A DNA stretch of 64,000 nucleotides. It comes from Phallusia mammillata. Taxonomy: Eukaryota; Chordata; Ascidiacea; Phlebobranchia; Ascidiidae. The DNA lies in contig QLIY01000491.1 of the NCBI GenBank assembly GCA_003260075.1, forward strand, positions 9,199 to 73,198, in the 5' to 3' direction. The translations under genes were made by a program, and so were the position numbers. Of this stretch, positions 43,928 through 58,900 are shown piece after piece; positions within the stretch are counted from its first letter, which is position 1; the number at the start of each line of letters is the position of its first letter. A model generated the notes under the pieces. The model worked only from the letters and a program-made list of their open reading frames with translations, made no database searches and was not told the DNA's origin.

Positions 43928-46900
43928 CTTAGGCCAAGGAACTGCTTATTACCGTGCAGACGGCATAAGATAATATGTCTGCTCCAGACGGGAGGAATGT
44001 GTAATAAAAATCGCAATAAATCATCTCCCAATCCTGTACATCCCGTTAACCCGTAAAAGCACGAAATTCCCTCGAAGGCACTTTGTGACGTCACGCACTG
44101 GCAACAAACATATTAGCAATGTTTACGCGTCGGCAAATTTTTCGGTCAAGGAGTGTTCGCGAGTTAAGGCGCCTAAACGCTCCAGGCATCCACACATCTG
44201 CCCAAGTTTGCTTTTTTGAACTAATTTGTTCGAATGCCTTTGTGACGTCACAGGTAACACTCGCACCGGCAAAGCGATCCGGTTTATGAGCGACTACTCG
44301 TTCTCCATGGAAACCGGCGCACGTGACATCGAATTGGGATACAACCGTCTGGCCATCGTTCTTACCGATGGGCGGGCCCAGGACAATGTCTACAACCCTT
44401 CCTCTGAGGCACAGGACAATGGTATAAAGCTGTATGCCGTTGGGGTAAGATCTAGGAACCTTTAAACCGATCAAAGTGCAAAGAGCTTCCAAAAGGGTTG
44501 TAAAGTACTCGATTTAAAAGTTTCAAGCAACCAACGAGCTTTGTGCTGTCGACCGCAACGACGTGTGTACAAATAACGCACAAATTAAGGGAAACTCCAT
44601 GTAAAGCTTACAAGCACACTTTGGTTGTTTGTTGAAGGAAGTTTGTACTGCTATTTGGCCCTGCAGTTGACTCAACTTGCATGGACGCCATTTTATGTGC
44701 TAAGGCAGTGGTTCCTCGCCTTTTTCCTTTGTTGGCAATATTGCCATTTTATCGGCCAGTTTTTTCACCCCTTTTGTTTTTCCCCCAAGTGACCTATATC
44801 CTCAATGGGTTGGCACCCTCACAGCCCCTAGAAACAGGTCTCGTGCCCCTTAATTAAGGGGTGCGTGTATCCCTGGTTAAGAACACTGAGCTGAGGAGCT
44901 GTCTTAACGAGCTACATTGTTTTTTGCCTGTGGTTTATTATGGAAAAAAACTACTTGTTTCGCTGGTGATTAAGTAGGCGTTTATGGTTTTTGAAGTTGG
45001 TTACGCGAATGCCACTAAATACATTCCACTTGTGCTGCTTTTTGGGCGTTTTAGATGCGTAATATAATCTGTGTTAGGCTGGACAAGCGGTTTCTATGAC
45101 GGAACTTGTAGTTTGGCCTTGAGCGATGTAGGCGGTTTTTTAAACAGCACTTGTGTGTGTTCAACGTATGATCGTGAGGTATTACCGCCCAAAATTGTAT
45201 CAAAAACGGCTACAATTTGGTCTAACACCTGGCCCAATGTTCAAAAGACAGTGGCTTTGACTTTTTCTTCCTTCTCACTGCTGCGGTACACCGGATTCTC
45301 ATTCTATTTTTTTCCGTATCACCTTCTAGTGCTGATAAAGTTGCCCTTACCTAAAAAAGTTGGGTGCTGATAAAGTTGCCATTAGTAAATTTCCTTTGGC
45401 GCCCAATAAAATGTCACTTTAAGAGTCGTAGTGGACACATGTGGTGCATGTCTCGCTGAATTCCAGTTAATTACAGTTAACAATTAAAGGGTAAACAAAA
45501 CTAACGGTTTCTAAAGTTACCCCGTTTACGTTTTAATGTTGTATTCACGTGGTTCTTGGACTGGGACCATTAATCTCAGAGTCCAACCCATCAATGTCAG
45601 CCATTGTTTACGAAGTAACTTAACTCTTCACTCACAACACTTTAGCGCATTTTGTGGCGGTAGTGGGCGCATTGTTACGACACAAACATTACTGTTTACG
45701 TCACAAACAGGTGAGCACAGCCGTGGTGCAGGAACTGAAGGAAATCGCTTCGGACCCCGATTCTCGTCATGTGTTCCAAGTCGACGATTTCGAAGCCATC
45801 GAACGAATTCGAGAATCGCTTCGACAGATCATTTGCGTCGGTGAGTTTGTGAAGTCACAGTGCGCACCTGTCGCCTAACAAAGCCACAAAATCTCTTTTT
45901 TCTTGTTCACAGATGCGATCTGCCCCGATCTGGGCATGGCTGGAGGGGAAACGGTCAAAGGTGACGACGTTACACCAGGCAAGCTTGCACGCACTAACTT
46001 TTCGCCGAGTAACTTGTAGCAATTACGTAGCATGCATGATGACGTCACTTCCACAGACGTGCATGACGTCACGAATCCGACGGTGGGGTGGTTTCCAGAT
46101 CACCTTCCTATTTCCTCCATCTCTCTATGTTGATTTTGTGGTGAATTGATTTTTTTGTAAATACGTTTTTAATGACGTCAGACACTTGATCGGGTGACGT
46201 CAGTAAGAGGGGAGTGCCGCTTCAACAGGTAAGTGTCGAATCACGAATAACCAATCAAATGGCAACCATTAACACTCTCTTTCTTTTGATCTTTCGTAAT
46301 CCCTATTGCTTGCATGTGACTAACTCGGCAAACACTTGAATTTATGCTGACTTGGGATTTGGTCTAATTTAGGTTTTGATCTGGTCTCCGCTTTTCAATT
46401 ACACAAGAAGACGAATGAATCCGGTATAAGAAAAGTGGACGGTTCGGCTAAAGGTTTGACCGCGTTTAGATTGTCCGACAGTCCATCTATTTTGACAAGG
46501 TGTGGAAAAATATTTTGATAACTAGTGGTAAAAGAAATGTGCTTCCGAAACTGTATTGTTTCCATTGTGACAAAGAATGGAGGTTTTTTTTATCATTATT
46601 AAACCTGCTTAAAAAGCTGAAAGCATATATGTGTTTGTACGTTTAGTCCAAACTGGTATCTATTGACTGGTTAATTGTGTCAACGACGACATTGTAAAAA
46701 ATCATTTTACTCACATGATCTGACTTGTTTTCTGTAAAGTGTGTTGAATCTCCAATCTCAAAGTTTTAATATGGTTTTCCAAGCTAATATTTTAAATCAA
46801 TGATTTTTAAAAGCGCATCGCTTGAGCTATACCTGACTGTCACAGCCTTCAAGCAGAAATGCGCTTGGAGCGGTTTTTAGGAGGCAAAATGTGGCCCCAT

Positions 46901-49900
46901 ATATGGTTTGGTTTCAATTACAGTTTCCGATACTCAAAACGTGACATTTTTTATTTTTGGGGGTAAATGACACCCTAGTTAAGTCACTGTTGGAAGCCTG
47001 TACTAAATCAAAATACAATTGTACATTGTTTCTTTAAACTTTCCTAATGGTTGTATATCATGGTGGTTTTCCATATTAAATCACTAAAAATATAGCCTTA
47101 AAACAATTACTTGACGACAAAGCCAATTTACGGAACTGTTTTTTAACGTTACAGCAAGTTGTTCAGCAAGGGTCTACCCGATCAATACGCCTTTGTATCG
47201 GTCTTTCGATTGACAAAGAAATCATCCAAGGGAATTTGGAGCATCATGAAAGTCGTGGATGCCCTCGGAAAAGAACAACTAAACATCAGACTTAACCCAA
47301 GACATGTAAGTATTTCTGCAACTGTGTGATGACGACAGAACATATGAGGTCATTAATGACGCCATCGGTGCTTTGTGCATACCTAACATCAGTGTTAATT
47401 TGACTTGTTGCAATATCGCATGTCTGAAGTAAACTTTTAATTTCTTATTCTAGAAATCAATTGATTTTCTTGCTTTGGGTCTTGACGGCTCCGTGACCTC
47501 TGGCAAGTTCAAGGGCAAAAAATTTCCGCCTGTTAAGAAGTTATTTGACACTCAATTCCACAAGGTCATCATGCACATCAACAGGTTGGTCTAATTAACA
47601 TCCCAATGACCATAGTCGAACGTCACAGCTACGTGTGTGTGACGTAATATTTTCAACCTAACAATTGGAAAAAAGAAAACGCATACGATTACAGTTGTAA
47701 TGTTGGAACTTGTTTTGCCATTTAAAGTACTACCTCGAAGTATCGTTAGTTGAAACTGTTGCAAAGTCAGTAACTGTGACATCATTTATATGTTATTTCC
47801 AGCGGTTCTGTGACGTTATTTATCGACTGTGAGAAGGTCGGAACAAAGCGGATGAGGTTCAAAGCAAATGAAATCGGAATTGGCGGCGACACTTACTTGG
47901 GAAGAACCAGGAGAAACACGCCAGCGGAGGTGCGTGACGTCACTATTGCAAGTTGTCACATGACGTCACATCAAGTTTTGTTTGTTTATGGTTGCAGTTT
48001 GAAATTCAATCGATTCGAATGTACTGCGAAATCCAATCAGCAGACGACGTCGAGATGGGATGCTGCGAATTACCGGGCCGAAGCGCCGGCGACGTGAGTG
48101 ATGTAACAATTAACTGTTTGTGACATCACTTTGGACACGACGCTGTTTGTTTTGCAGTGTCCTCCTATATTCGGCGAAAACGACATTCCAACACCGACTG
48201 CCAACAAACCCAACACAACAACTCCAAAAGAAACTACAGCAACAACTACAAAAGCAACTACAACAACAATAGCAACAACAACTAAAGCAACAACAACCTT
48301 AAAACCAACCACAACTCCGACTACTCAACCAACTACAACAAAAACCACCACGCCTGTTGCCACGACAACCGCCGAGTACGTGTTCTTGTCTGTTACGTTA
48401 TTATTGACGTCATGTCTTACGTCACAATGTGTTACGTTTCAGGAAAACGACAACCACCTTAATTCCAGAGGGATTCTTCCCCGATGAACTAATTGTAAGA
48501 ACTTTTTTAGTTGTGAATATTTATTGAGTTCCCTATATTGTGTAAAACCTATGGATATTTGTGGCACTTGCATCTTCCAGTGCCTGTTTTGCATGTGAAA
48601 TTGGGATTAAATGTTGGACTTGGTAAGACAGCATATTAACACCTTTAGACCAGTGCTTTTTTACTTCACTGTCTATTTTGGCAGTTTTTTTTATCAGAGT
48701 GTTCAAAGGTTGGGAAAAATCTGATTATTGACTCTGTCCGTTTGTGCTGTTTTCTTTTGCCGTATAGGAGTTGACACCGCAAGGAATTTTACTGGGCGAA
48801 AAAACAACGACCTCAGAAACAACAAAAGGCCCCGAAATCCTGACGGGGAATCCCCAAACTGGACCCGAAGGTTTTGCCAACTTTTCTCGGCCACAAAGTC
48901 CAGAGAAACGACCAAATGTGATTGGCGAAGCTGTTGGTCCTGACCTTGACATTGCCGCCTGCGTTTGTCCAGCAGGGGAGAAGGGTGACAAGGTATATCA
49001 TCAATTCACTGATTTAAAATTTTAGGGATCGTTATCTATTCGGTGAATTTAGATTTTAGAATCTATTGGGATCTGTTGGGTCCTTTGTGTATGTAATTAA
49101 TCAGTTTAGGTTCCATTGGGTTTAATATTCGGTTGATAAAAACTCTAAGAGTAAAAACGTATTTTTGATCCACCAAGGTGAAAAGACCTATTCGATGGAA
49201 ACTGAGTTGAAACTAGGTAATTAGTTTACAAACAAGTGGATATAGATTTACTTCATAACAGGGAGATAGGGGAGAGAGCGGTTTTAACGGAACAGATGGA
49301 TCTGACGGACGAGACGGAATTCAAGGTCCGCCTGGCAATGCTGGAATAAAAGGCGAACTTGGTGCCATTGGACTCCCGGGCCCCCCAGGCATCGACGGAG
49401 CCGCCGGGGCAGATGTAAGTGGATTTCAAACTGTTTTATTCAAAACGAATAATTGACAAAGCAACATTGCTTTCTAATCCGAATCAGTCAACAAATGGTG
49501 TTAAATTATGTATATTTCGCCTATCATCAGCCGCTCTGCACCCAACGAGTGTAAAAGTAAAAACAAAATTAGGTAGTAAAACAATTACACCAAAGGTTTA
49601 TCGTTTAAGTCTTTGCATATTATATCATGAAAGAGGTTCAAAATATTAGTTGGTAATGATTTTATCTCATTTCTTGAAAATCGGTTTTAAAGACATATGT
49701 TTCGAGCCCAATTCATTGTTGGTGTGCATACTTTAATCTTGATCAACGATGGAATGGTCCACGCTGTTATTTTTACTGGGCCAGTGGTCCATGGCCTGAA
49801 ACGAGTTGAGAACCACTGGTTTAAGACTACTTGTTGACTAATTCTGATTCGGAAGCACTGTTTCTTCGTTAATTATTCTCACAGAAATTTACACATTTAA

Positions 49901-52900
49901 TCAGTGATCGTGGGCATATGATGCTTATTATTCGCGAAAAAGATCCTGTAACAAACACTAAATGTGACTTGATTCAAACAGCAAATTCAAATTTTGGTTT
50001 TGCGCAGGGAATGCCTGGTGTAAATGGAAGCGCAGGACGAAGGGTAAGATTCGTAATTCTCCAGTGGGTCTGGTATTTGTCTTAAACTGTTAGTGTTTTT
50101 TTTTAGGGACCCCGAGGTAGACCTGGAAAAGACGGGCTGGATGGAGTTAATGTGAGTAGAAGTGAAAACAAGTCCACACGTATTGTAAATGGGAAAACAC
50201 CCCTAATCCCAATCGTGTCGGCGAACATACATAAACGCCTGTGGGAATGTTAGTGTTGATTGGAAACTCGTGGAAAAAAGCACAAATGGAAAAAAACTAG
50301 TTTCCAAGAGGAAAGTTTAAAATTAATGCAGATTTTACCACCTTTTGTGGCGGTTATATGCTGGTCGCGTTTAGCTGTTTGGTCTCCTTGTACCCGTTTT
50401 TGTAGCCTTTGGTGGCTTAAATCAAACTGAAATGTAAAATATGATTTGAGCCCCCTTTTGGAGAGATTTTGACTGGCCCTTGCAAAATTTACAGAAGTCA
50501 GTCCGCAAATTGTCAGTCAACATTTCAAATCCCAATTAGGCCCGTCAGTAAGCTGATTCTTTCATGTGCAAGCCAAACTTAGCAGGCCGCGCTTCAGCTA
50601 CTTGTGGCTTTTCAGCTTTATTTTGTGGTTTTGCGCATCGCGTTGCACAACCACGTTCCATTGCCAAATAAGGGCATGACAGCAATAACGTTTCTCATGA
50701 GCCCGGACATAGCGGCTCTGGTACTCGGCTTGTTAGCGCATGAAAACAATCAACAACGGCGTCAGGTATCCTTCACTTAACAGACGAGCCATATTAGTAC
50801 AGCAGTATGTAACCGCGCATCAATCCTTCTGTTTTTAACTTGTCTTAAACTTCGCCATTCCAACCATGCAATGTTTTGAATGTTACATGATTGAACAGAT
50901 TTTATTCTCCGAGTGAAGAAAAAAATGTAAACTTGTAAATAACTTAGGATTTGTTTACATACAAACGAGTATTGCTCTTCCAGCAGTTTTATTATAAATA
51001 AATCGACGTTTCGACGTCCTATATAAGACGTCTTCATCAAGATAACGGCATATCTTGAAAGGCAAATTTCCTAAAAAGCGACAAATTGTAACAAACTGTG
51101 CAAAAAAGCGAAACAAAATCAGATTTTTTACATATGCTATAATTTTTTGGGGAATTTGCTGAAATAGGCAACTTGTATGATGTTTTGGTTCAGAGTTTTT
51201 TTCATTCTTTTTTTTACTGCTTAGTTTACTTTGCTAATGCGTTAGGCCTACAGCATGCATTATTCAAAGGGATCATTTCGAATTCATATTAATAAAAAAT
51301 ACTGTAAACTAAAAGTAGGAGTGGTATAATAATAACTACTTTTAGGATAAATTTTCATGCTACATGATTTTGTGATTAGATTGTACCGGGTCAAACCTAG
51401 GGTTACCAGAGATCTCCACATATCCGGCAGTTTTGTTTTCAAACAAATCTTTTAAAATATATTCTAGTTTTGTTCAAACTATCAATTTTATTTGCTTAAT
51501 AGGGCGAACCTGGCGAGCCTGGCATACCCGGGGACGCCGGACCCATAGGAGCAAAGGGTGAACCTGGGGCCGACGGTGCCGCTGGAGCAGATGGAGCCCC
51601 CGGAACTCCGGTAAATCCCCTTTGTACTCAATATGACCCCAAATACTTTTTGACTTTGAATTTTATCAGGGTGCCCGTGGATCTGTTGGAGCAAAGGGTG
51701 AAACCGGAGAAAAGGGCGAAACAGGGTCAATTGGGGCCGTGGGGGCCATTGGTCCCCCTGGACTTAAAGGCAACACGGGTGATGTTGGGCCTGAAGGACC
51801 ACCAGGGCAACCAGGACTTGCAGTAAGTGATCAAGTGGCTAGAAAAATTAGGCTTTAGGATAAATATGAATATTTTTAGGGAGAAGCTGGGGCAACAGGA
51901 GAAAGAGGACCAGTTGGACCCCCATCGGACGTCCCAGGCCCCAACGGTGAAAAGGTGCTTTTTATAATGTTGACTCAGTTGAAGTTTGCCAAACTGCTTT
52001 AGTCGCGTAAATTCCTACACAGAGTTGTTAAAGGGCCTTAAACTGGATCACGAACCCGGCTCGAACCCAAAAATACAAGCCCGAAACCTGGCCCGAACCC
52101 GAATCGTTTTTGAGAACAACTGGCTACTTAGCTAATTAAATTTATTCAAAAAACTACCAACACTGAAGTCAGGCCCGTTTTTTTTAAGAAACCCAAGCCC
52201 GAACACGGCCCGAAAAGCCCGGCCCGACTTACAACTCTGTTCCTACAACAATGTTATGTTTCAGGGCGAAGTTGGTGCTACCGGCAAAAATGGACAAGAC
52301 GGAGTCAAGGGTGAGCCTGGAAAAGATGGAGAGAGGGGCGAAGAAGGCCCTAGAGGCGAGATTGGCGAACGAGGACCCCAAGGCGAAGTTGGGGCTGTCG
52401 GTGCCAAAGGAGAACCGGGAAAAGATGGAAAAGACGGAGCTGACGGAAAAGATGGACAAGATGGAGAAAATGGAGAACAGGTAAGATACGATAAAATATG
52501 TTTCTTGTTTGCTACTGCATGAATAAATCAAACTAATACTGAATGAAGAAATCAAACTGTCTTTTGAACCAAAATTTTGTTATGATTAAATAGGAAACTG
52601 ATGTGACAAAAATCTTCTTGTGTTTTTAAAAAACAAAATTTCTAATCGAGCTTTTCTGCAATGTGTCTTTTGTATAATTCTTGAAATTTATATCTTACTG
52701 CATTTGACTGATTTTAAGGCCCTGAAAAAAATAGTAAACTTTATGCGTGTTTTTAATCTTGTAATGTTTGGGATTGAATTAATTGCGAATTTATGTCTTT
52801 CAGGGTGAGGTTGGACCAAAAGGCGAAGAAGGGGTCATAGGTCAGCCTGGTTTAGATGTAAGTACAAGACTTTCACCTTTTACTGCGAACAGTCGTACCA

Positions 52901-55900
52901 AAAATGTAAAAATATTACTCTTTGTGCTTTCTTTTAAAGGGTATCGATGGCGCCCCAGGGGTGCAGGGTGAGCGCGGACCCCCAGGCCCCCAGGGTCTTG
53001 TGGGAAGGCAGGGTCCAGCTGGGGAGCCAGGAGTACCAGGACAAGATGTAAGTTTATTGTGTGTTTTACTATTTCAAACTCACAATACTTGTTTGTTTTG
53101 TTTTTGGTTAGGGTGCAGACGGGATACCTGGATTGGAAGGAAGCAAGGGATCTAAGGGTGGAATCGGGGAGCCGGGACCAAGAGGATTACCCGGCGATGA
53201 AGGACCTCCCGTATGTGACAACGTTATTTATAAGTCTAATTTTAAGATTCTTTTTTATTTGAATGCATTCAATGTAAAAAAACAGGACCACACACATTTT
53301 TTACTTCACTAAACTATTATTATTGTTACAAACAAAAAATACAGTTATATCGAAACTTTTTAATCTTCGACATGGTATTTCCGCTTAAAAATTTTATTTC
53401 ATTTTTATTTTATTTTTCAATTTGTTTTTTAAAATTTATTTCACTTTTTAATTCATACCTTTTAAATTATTATTTTATATTTCACATTTGTGCAGGGTCA
53501 ACCAGGAGAATTAGGAGCCAAAGGGGAAATCGGAGAACGTGGAGAAAAGGTAAGAATGCATTTTGAAAACAAGAAAAAAACACCATGGTAGTTTTCTTTA
53601 CATTGCAGTTATCACATCTCAAACACACCAAAACTTATATGAGTCTAAACAAACTAAATTTTGGACTGCGCTAAACTTACTTTCTTATGAGCTCCTGTCA
53701 CATAAACCTTTATTATACGGTGTAGGTGTGGTGCGTTTAGCTATGTTCGTCAATTTAAGCCCCCCACAACGTTTCAATGTAGCGCAGATTTTTCCAGTTT
53801 GGTTATTGTTTTATTGAAATGGTGTCGCTATGTTTTTATTTACGTATTTTATTTATCATTTTATTTATATTTACAAACTTTCAATTAAATTTGTAAGTTC
53901 TTTCAGACTAGTGAAGCAAAAAACTAGTAAACTAAATAAGTTATTCCATTTTTTTTTCTTAATACATCATGTTTTCTTTATTTACCCAGGGTGAAAATGG
54001 GGTACCTGGCGAACCTGGGATCACAGAAGTGAGAGTGAGTAAAAAACTTTGAAAACGTTTGATGGTGCTTCTATGTAGCAAAGTTGGTTTAGTTATTAAT
54101 TAAGTTGTGTTAGCCTGTTGGGAATTTTTGAGGCTCTTTTTTGGCCTGCAGGTTTGATTAAAAACAATTTTGGGCCGCCGTATAAGGTATTTTAGCGTCG
54201 TAAAAAATCATCATGTTTAGATGGAATATAGGGACCCTCCGGAACCGGTTCCCGGACGAAAAGGTACCAAGGGTGAAATTGGTGAAACTGGAGCGAAAGG
54301 AGAACGAGGAGAAAACGGAATTAATGGAAAAGACGGAATCGACGGAAATGACGGAGAAGCAGGATCCAAGGTAAACTGCATTCAAAGAAGTTTGATTTCC
54401 GGTCATTAACTGAAGTTCAATTCTAAATGGCTGCCAACTTTGGAATATTACTAGTAATTGCCCAATTTTTTAAAATTTGTTTTATTTTTGATCCTAATTT
54501 TGTTTGTTTGTTTCATTTTTGCCCTCGGTGGGCGGGGAACGCCTAAATGCGTTGTGCTCACAATAAGTCCCCCGTCGAGCTGCCTGTTTTTATTACTCTA
54601 GTCCGTTTTTTTCCACTTAGGGAATTAGGGCCTTTAGTTCAACGCATCAAATTCCACTTGATTGAAGCAATGCCGCTTAAGTTTTTTGCTCATGGAAACA
54701 CAAGTGGCCGAGACAGGATTAGAACCGACAAGCTTGCAAACATAATTTTGTTAACCGCTCGGTCATATTTACTTCAAAGCCGCATGTTTTGTATGCAGAG
54801 AAGTTTAGTACTAATTTGTTAAAAAACAATAAAATGCCGTTCTGGGCTTCGAAGCAATTGTATGCTTTGCATTGCTAAAGCAAAGGTTTTAACCGCAATA
54901 GTTTTGTTTTAATTATCAAGTGGGGCACTGGTCATTTAGTTCCACAAAGGTATCTTCGTCGTGTTGTACCAATGGTGTTTTTTTTCGCTTAACTTAAATC
55001 ATTGGGGGTAGCAAATGGCCCTTGGTCTTTTCTTGTCGAAGTTACAAATAGGGTTTACGTTATGCAAAATCTTGATTGGTTTCGTATATAGCGTGGTAAA
55101 GCCTGTAACAGGATCATCGTAAAAAAACAAAGTTAACGTAAAATACAAGCAAAGTTGACATTCTGCTGTTTTAAAATCCTTTCGCACCCTTGACTTAACA
55201 GACCCATGGACAGTTTTTTTAAGGTTTGGCTTGGGTGACCGCTAAGTAGTTTTAAGAGACCGCAAGTGTTTCATTTAAATACCAAAAAGAGCCCTTAGTG
55301 CATTTTGGGAAACCGCTGGAGAAATTTGGAAAACACCTTAAAAAAACACTGCTCATGGACACGTACTATCAAAGGCGTAACCAATTCTCTGTTTAAATTC
55401 GTAACAGGGAGAGCCAGGCGAGAGAGGTTATCCCGGATCTGCGGGACCGATTGGACCTGAGGTAATTTCTCCTTTTTTCTTTTTTTGTCTCCTTTTTCGT
55501 TTTACCTGCAACAAGTTTTTGCAGGGACCGCGAGGACGTCCCGGTGAACCCGGCGTGCCTGGAGAAGTGGGGCCAAAAGGGGCAACTGGAGATGCAGGCC
55601 CACCTGGAGAAGACGGAATTAAGGGGTCAAAGGGTGAAATCGGAATTCAGGGAAATCCTGGACTTGTTGGGGCAACTGGAGACACAGTATGTTATTACGT
55701 GAAAATAATAAAAACTTTTGTTGCAAATTTTTATAATTTGTCATTATGAATTTTGTTCTGTTTATAAAAATAATGAGTGTTAGAACTAAACAAATTGATT
55801 GCATTTATATAAAGAACGGAAGATACCAGGAGAAAATAGATATTCCCCGACATTAATCGCTTGATTTCGTTACTAGGAAAATATGTTACATTATTAGACG

Positions 55901-58900
55901 TTTTTAATTACTGTTTTCTTTGTTGGTTTCTTAACTGACCTCCGTATTTTTTTCCACAGGGCCTTCCGGGACCACCTGGACCATCTGGTTCCGACGGACA
56001 CACTGGCCAGAGAGGCGAACCTGGACCAGTGGGACCGCCAGGATCCCCGGGAATTGAAGTAGGATAGTTCGTCTAAACTAAATTTCAAGCATAACTTTTA
56101 AACACTTATATACGGCCTATTTCTTATTCAATGCTTTTGAAATCAAACTGTCTTTGAAATCAAAGGCGCATATTTTAGGGTTTAAAATCCGGGGGAAATA
56201 AATGCCAATACTTGTGTCTAAAACAAGGTTCTCAAACACGCTGGCCTCCAAGGTTTATTGCGCGGCCCACGAAGTATTTGCACAAATTATGTGTTTTACC
56301 CAGGCCAAATATACGGCACCCGACCGAATCGAGTTGATTCTTTGTGGGTGACATCTGGAAACATATGCAACGGTTTTATAGGATGTTACTTCATGACATG
56401 AATACACGAGTTCGTGACATGAATGCACAATTTACATTTATATCATGCAATATTTTTGTTGTCATGTTATCACTGTAACAAAAGTTCCAATAGCGCGGCC
56501 CTCGACTTGCTTTGGAGTTTTGTGGCTCCAAAAGTAGTTTGAATTTGAGACCCCTGGTCTAAAACATGACATTGCCGCCTATTGAAAATGAAAAAAAATA
56601 TTACCACACGTATTTTTAAAGTATTTTCACACGTAAAACGGATACTATTCGTAACATTGTACAATTGTTATTGTTGTTATGGGGGGGGGGGCACGTATTT
56701 TTAAAGTATTTTCACACGTTTTCATGTAAAACGGATACTATTCGTAACATTGTACAATTGTTATTGTTGTTATTGTACAGGGTCCTGCAGGGGCAATCGG
56801 GGCACCAGGACCACCTGGAAGGGACGGCCAGACTGAGTTAGTGGTGGGACCAAGAGGCCTGCCCGGCGAATCAGGAGAAATAGGACCGAGGGTGAGTTAT
56901 TTTGTCGCCAGTTGTGAAAGAGTTAAAAGTTTGCTCCTTCCTAACATCAAACCTTTTCTTCAAAGGGATTTCCTGGCAGAAACGGTCTACCTGGAAACCC
57001 GGGAACACCTGGACAGCCGGTGAGCTAACAATGCTGTATTGTGACGTTGTTGTCATCACGCTCAGTCAAGCGTGGCCTCTAAGAGCCTTAGCCCTTTGTG
57101 ACTTGATAATGGACGCTTTGTTTGCCTTTTGCAGGGTCGAGTGATAACGGAGCCTCAGGAGGTGAGTACAAGCGCAAGGTTGTGACGTCATAGACCGTGT
57201 GACGTCATCATGTTTGTTTGCTTTTGTTGCAGAGCAATTGCGAAGAGTGTCCACCGGGCCCGGTCGGACCACCAGGGGTCAACGGACAGCCGGTAGGTGG
57301 CAGTGTAGGGCGTAAGAGCTGTTTTTCGATTTTTGCTGTAGATTTAGTTTTTTGATTTGTCGTTTAGGACGTCTTTATAAATCCTTGTAAGCTCTGTCAT
57401 ACAGCAGGGTTTATTTACAATTATTACAGCCAAATAATTATATTCTTGCGAAACACAACCTTGTAAATAAACCATAACATAATCGATATGGATGTGATTT
57501 TTAGTGGGGAAAAAGTGTTTGCAAGTGCGTTTTGTAATAACTTCGAAACAATATCTGAGAAAAGTTTATTAAATTACTCGAATGCTACATAACAATAAGC
57601 CACATAAAAAGAAAATAGTGCTCTTTGCGTCGCAAGAAAATCAGACACCATTCAGAATCCCGAGGTTATTGTGTTCTTAGGCGTAACATCCGTTGCTTTG
57701 ATGTTCTTGCTGTCATAGACTAATGTGGTGTGATTTAATTTTCGTTTTCCGGATGATTGACTTTCACTGGCGGTTCAATATTCGTGTGTGATGGATTAGT
57801 CACGTGATTATTGTATCGGGGGCAAAATTTGAGTTCCTTGTGTCAAAGCGTTTTGATGCGTGCTTAGACCACTTTAACTTACACTGTATTAGGCTACATA
57901 ACTTCGGGGAGAATCTTAATTCACAACAGAACAGTTTGCTAAATACCGATGGATGGCGCAAAGAGCTTTAAAGAACATTTCAAAGTAAAATTGGGTGAAA
58001 GTGCTAACGGTTATGGCTATTAGGGTTGGGGTTGGCTTTCATGTAATAACAATAGCAATACACTGAGTTCCTAGCCCCGCATTTAAGTTAGTTACTAACT
58101 CTATCCCAGTCTCACTGTTCATTCAAGTAACTGTGCTCTTCACGCCATCTATCGTTATTAAGCAAACTTTGTCTGTTGTGAGTTCTTATGTTAGTTGCTC
58201 TACCAACTTTGGGCAATTAATCTTCTTGCACTTTTCTGGCTAATTACGCGGGCTTTTGTTTGTATTCAAATATTTTAACACACAGAGATGATTTTAGTGA
58301 TGAAAGTAACGGCCCAAATATACGTGTAAAGCAACATGCTTTATTGTTCAAACGTTTAATCATTAAACTTTTAAACAGATCCATATTTCAGTGTTCCAGA
58401 GATGTTTTTGTTACCTAATTTGTTTGTATTCAAAGCACAATAAAAAAGTTTGAGGTGATACTGTTTTTAAAGTTACTTGCATACCACACTTTATAAGATA
58501 GTTAGTACTACGCACGCCCTTCTGTAGCACATCACTTATGAAAAATAAGATTTAAAAAAATATATATTAAAAGACTTATTAAACTTATATTTTTAGGGCA
58601 CAGACGGTTTGCCGGGATCACCTGGAAGACAGGGAGGCACAGGGGAAAAGGTTCGTCCCTTTTTGTTTTTTTTGTGTTGTATTGTTGTTTGTTGTTGTGT
58701 TTGATTGTTTTGATTTAAAGTTCCTTCGAACATTGTGAAAAATAATTTGGTGAAATGTCATCGTACGCAAGAAAATTATTATTACTGACAGTATATTGTA
58801 AGTCAAATCGGAGTGATTTGTTTTGTCTGGTGTTCTCGTATAAGATTGGGCAAAACACCTTGGCTAGTAATTCAGTGACTCAAAATTACTTAAAGTCGCC

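Larger units (their letters stand above)
42268..45960 (+). other. Collagen VWA-domain exons
   Basis: Exons 42268-42352, 42417-42577, 44254-44444, 45711-45840 and 45913-45960. The metal-site residues are present: DASSS in [14 protein letters not shown], the Thr in [10 protein letters not shown], and the Asp in [12 protein letters not shown]; the last strand reads GIKLYAVGV and helix [17 protein letters not shown] follows. A complete VWA fold of about 175 residues, likely a protein-protein or matrix-binding module. Confidence 0.9.

Noticed and set aside
48070..48312. Minus-strand Val-rich hydrophobic frame
   Set aside because: Reverse complement of the ACA/ACT Thr-rich stalk; no independent gene signal.
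50980..51060. Inverted GACGTC words (TTTCGACGTCCTATATAAGACGTC) as a regulatory element
   Set aside because: It resembles the end of a dispersed repeat (CTTCATCAAGAT), and I cannot define its boundaries, so I did not call it.
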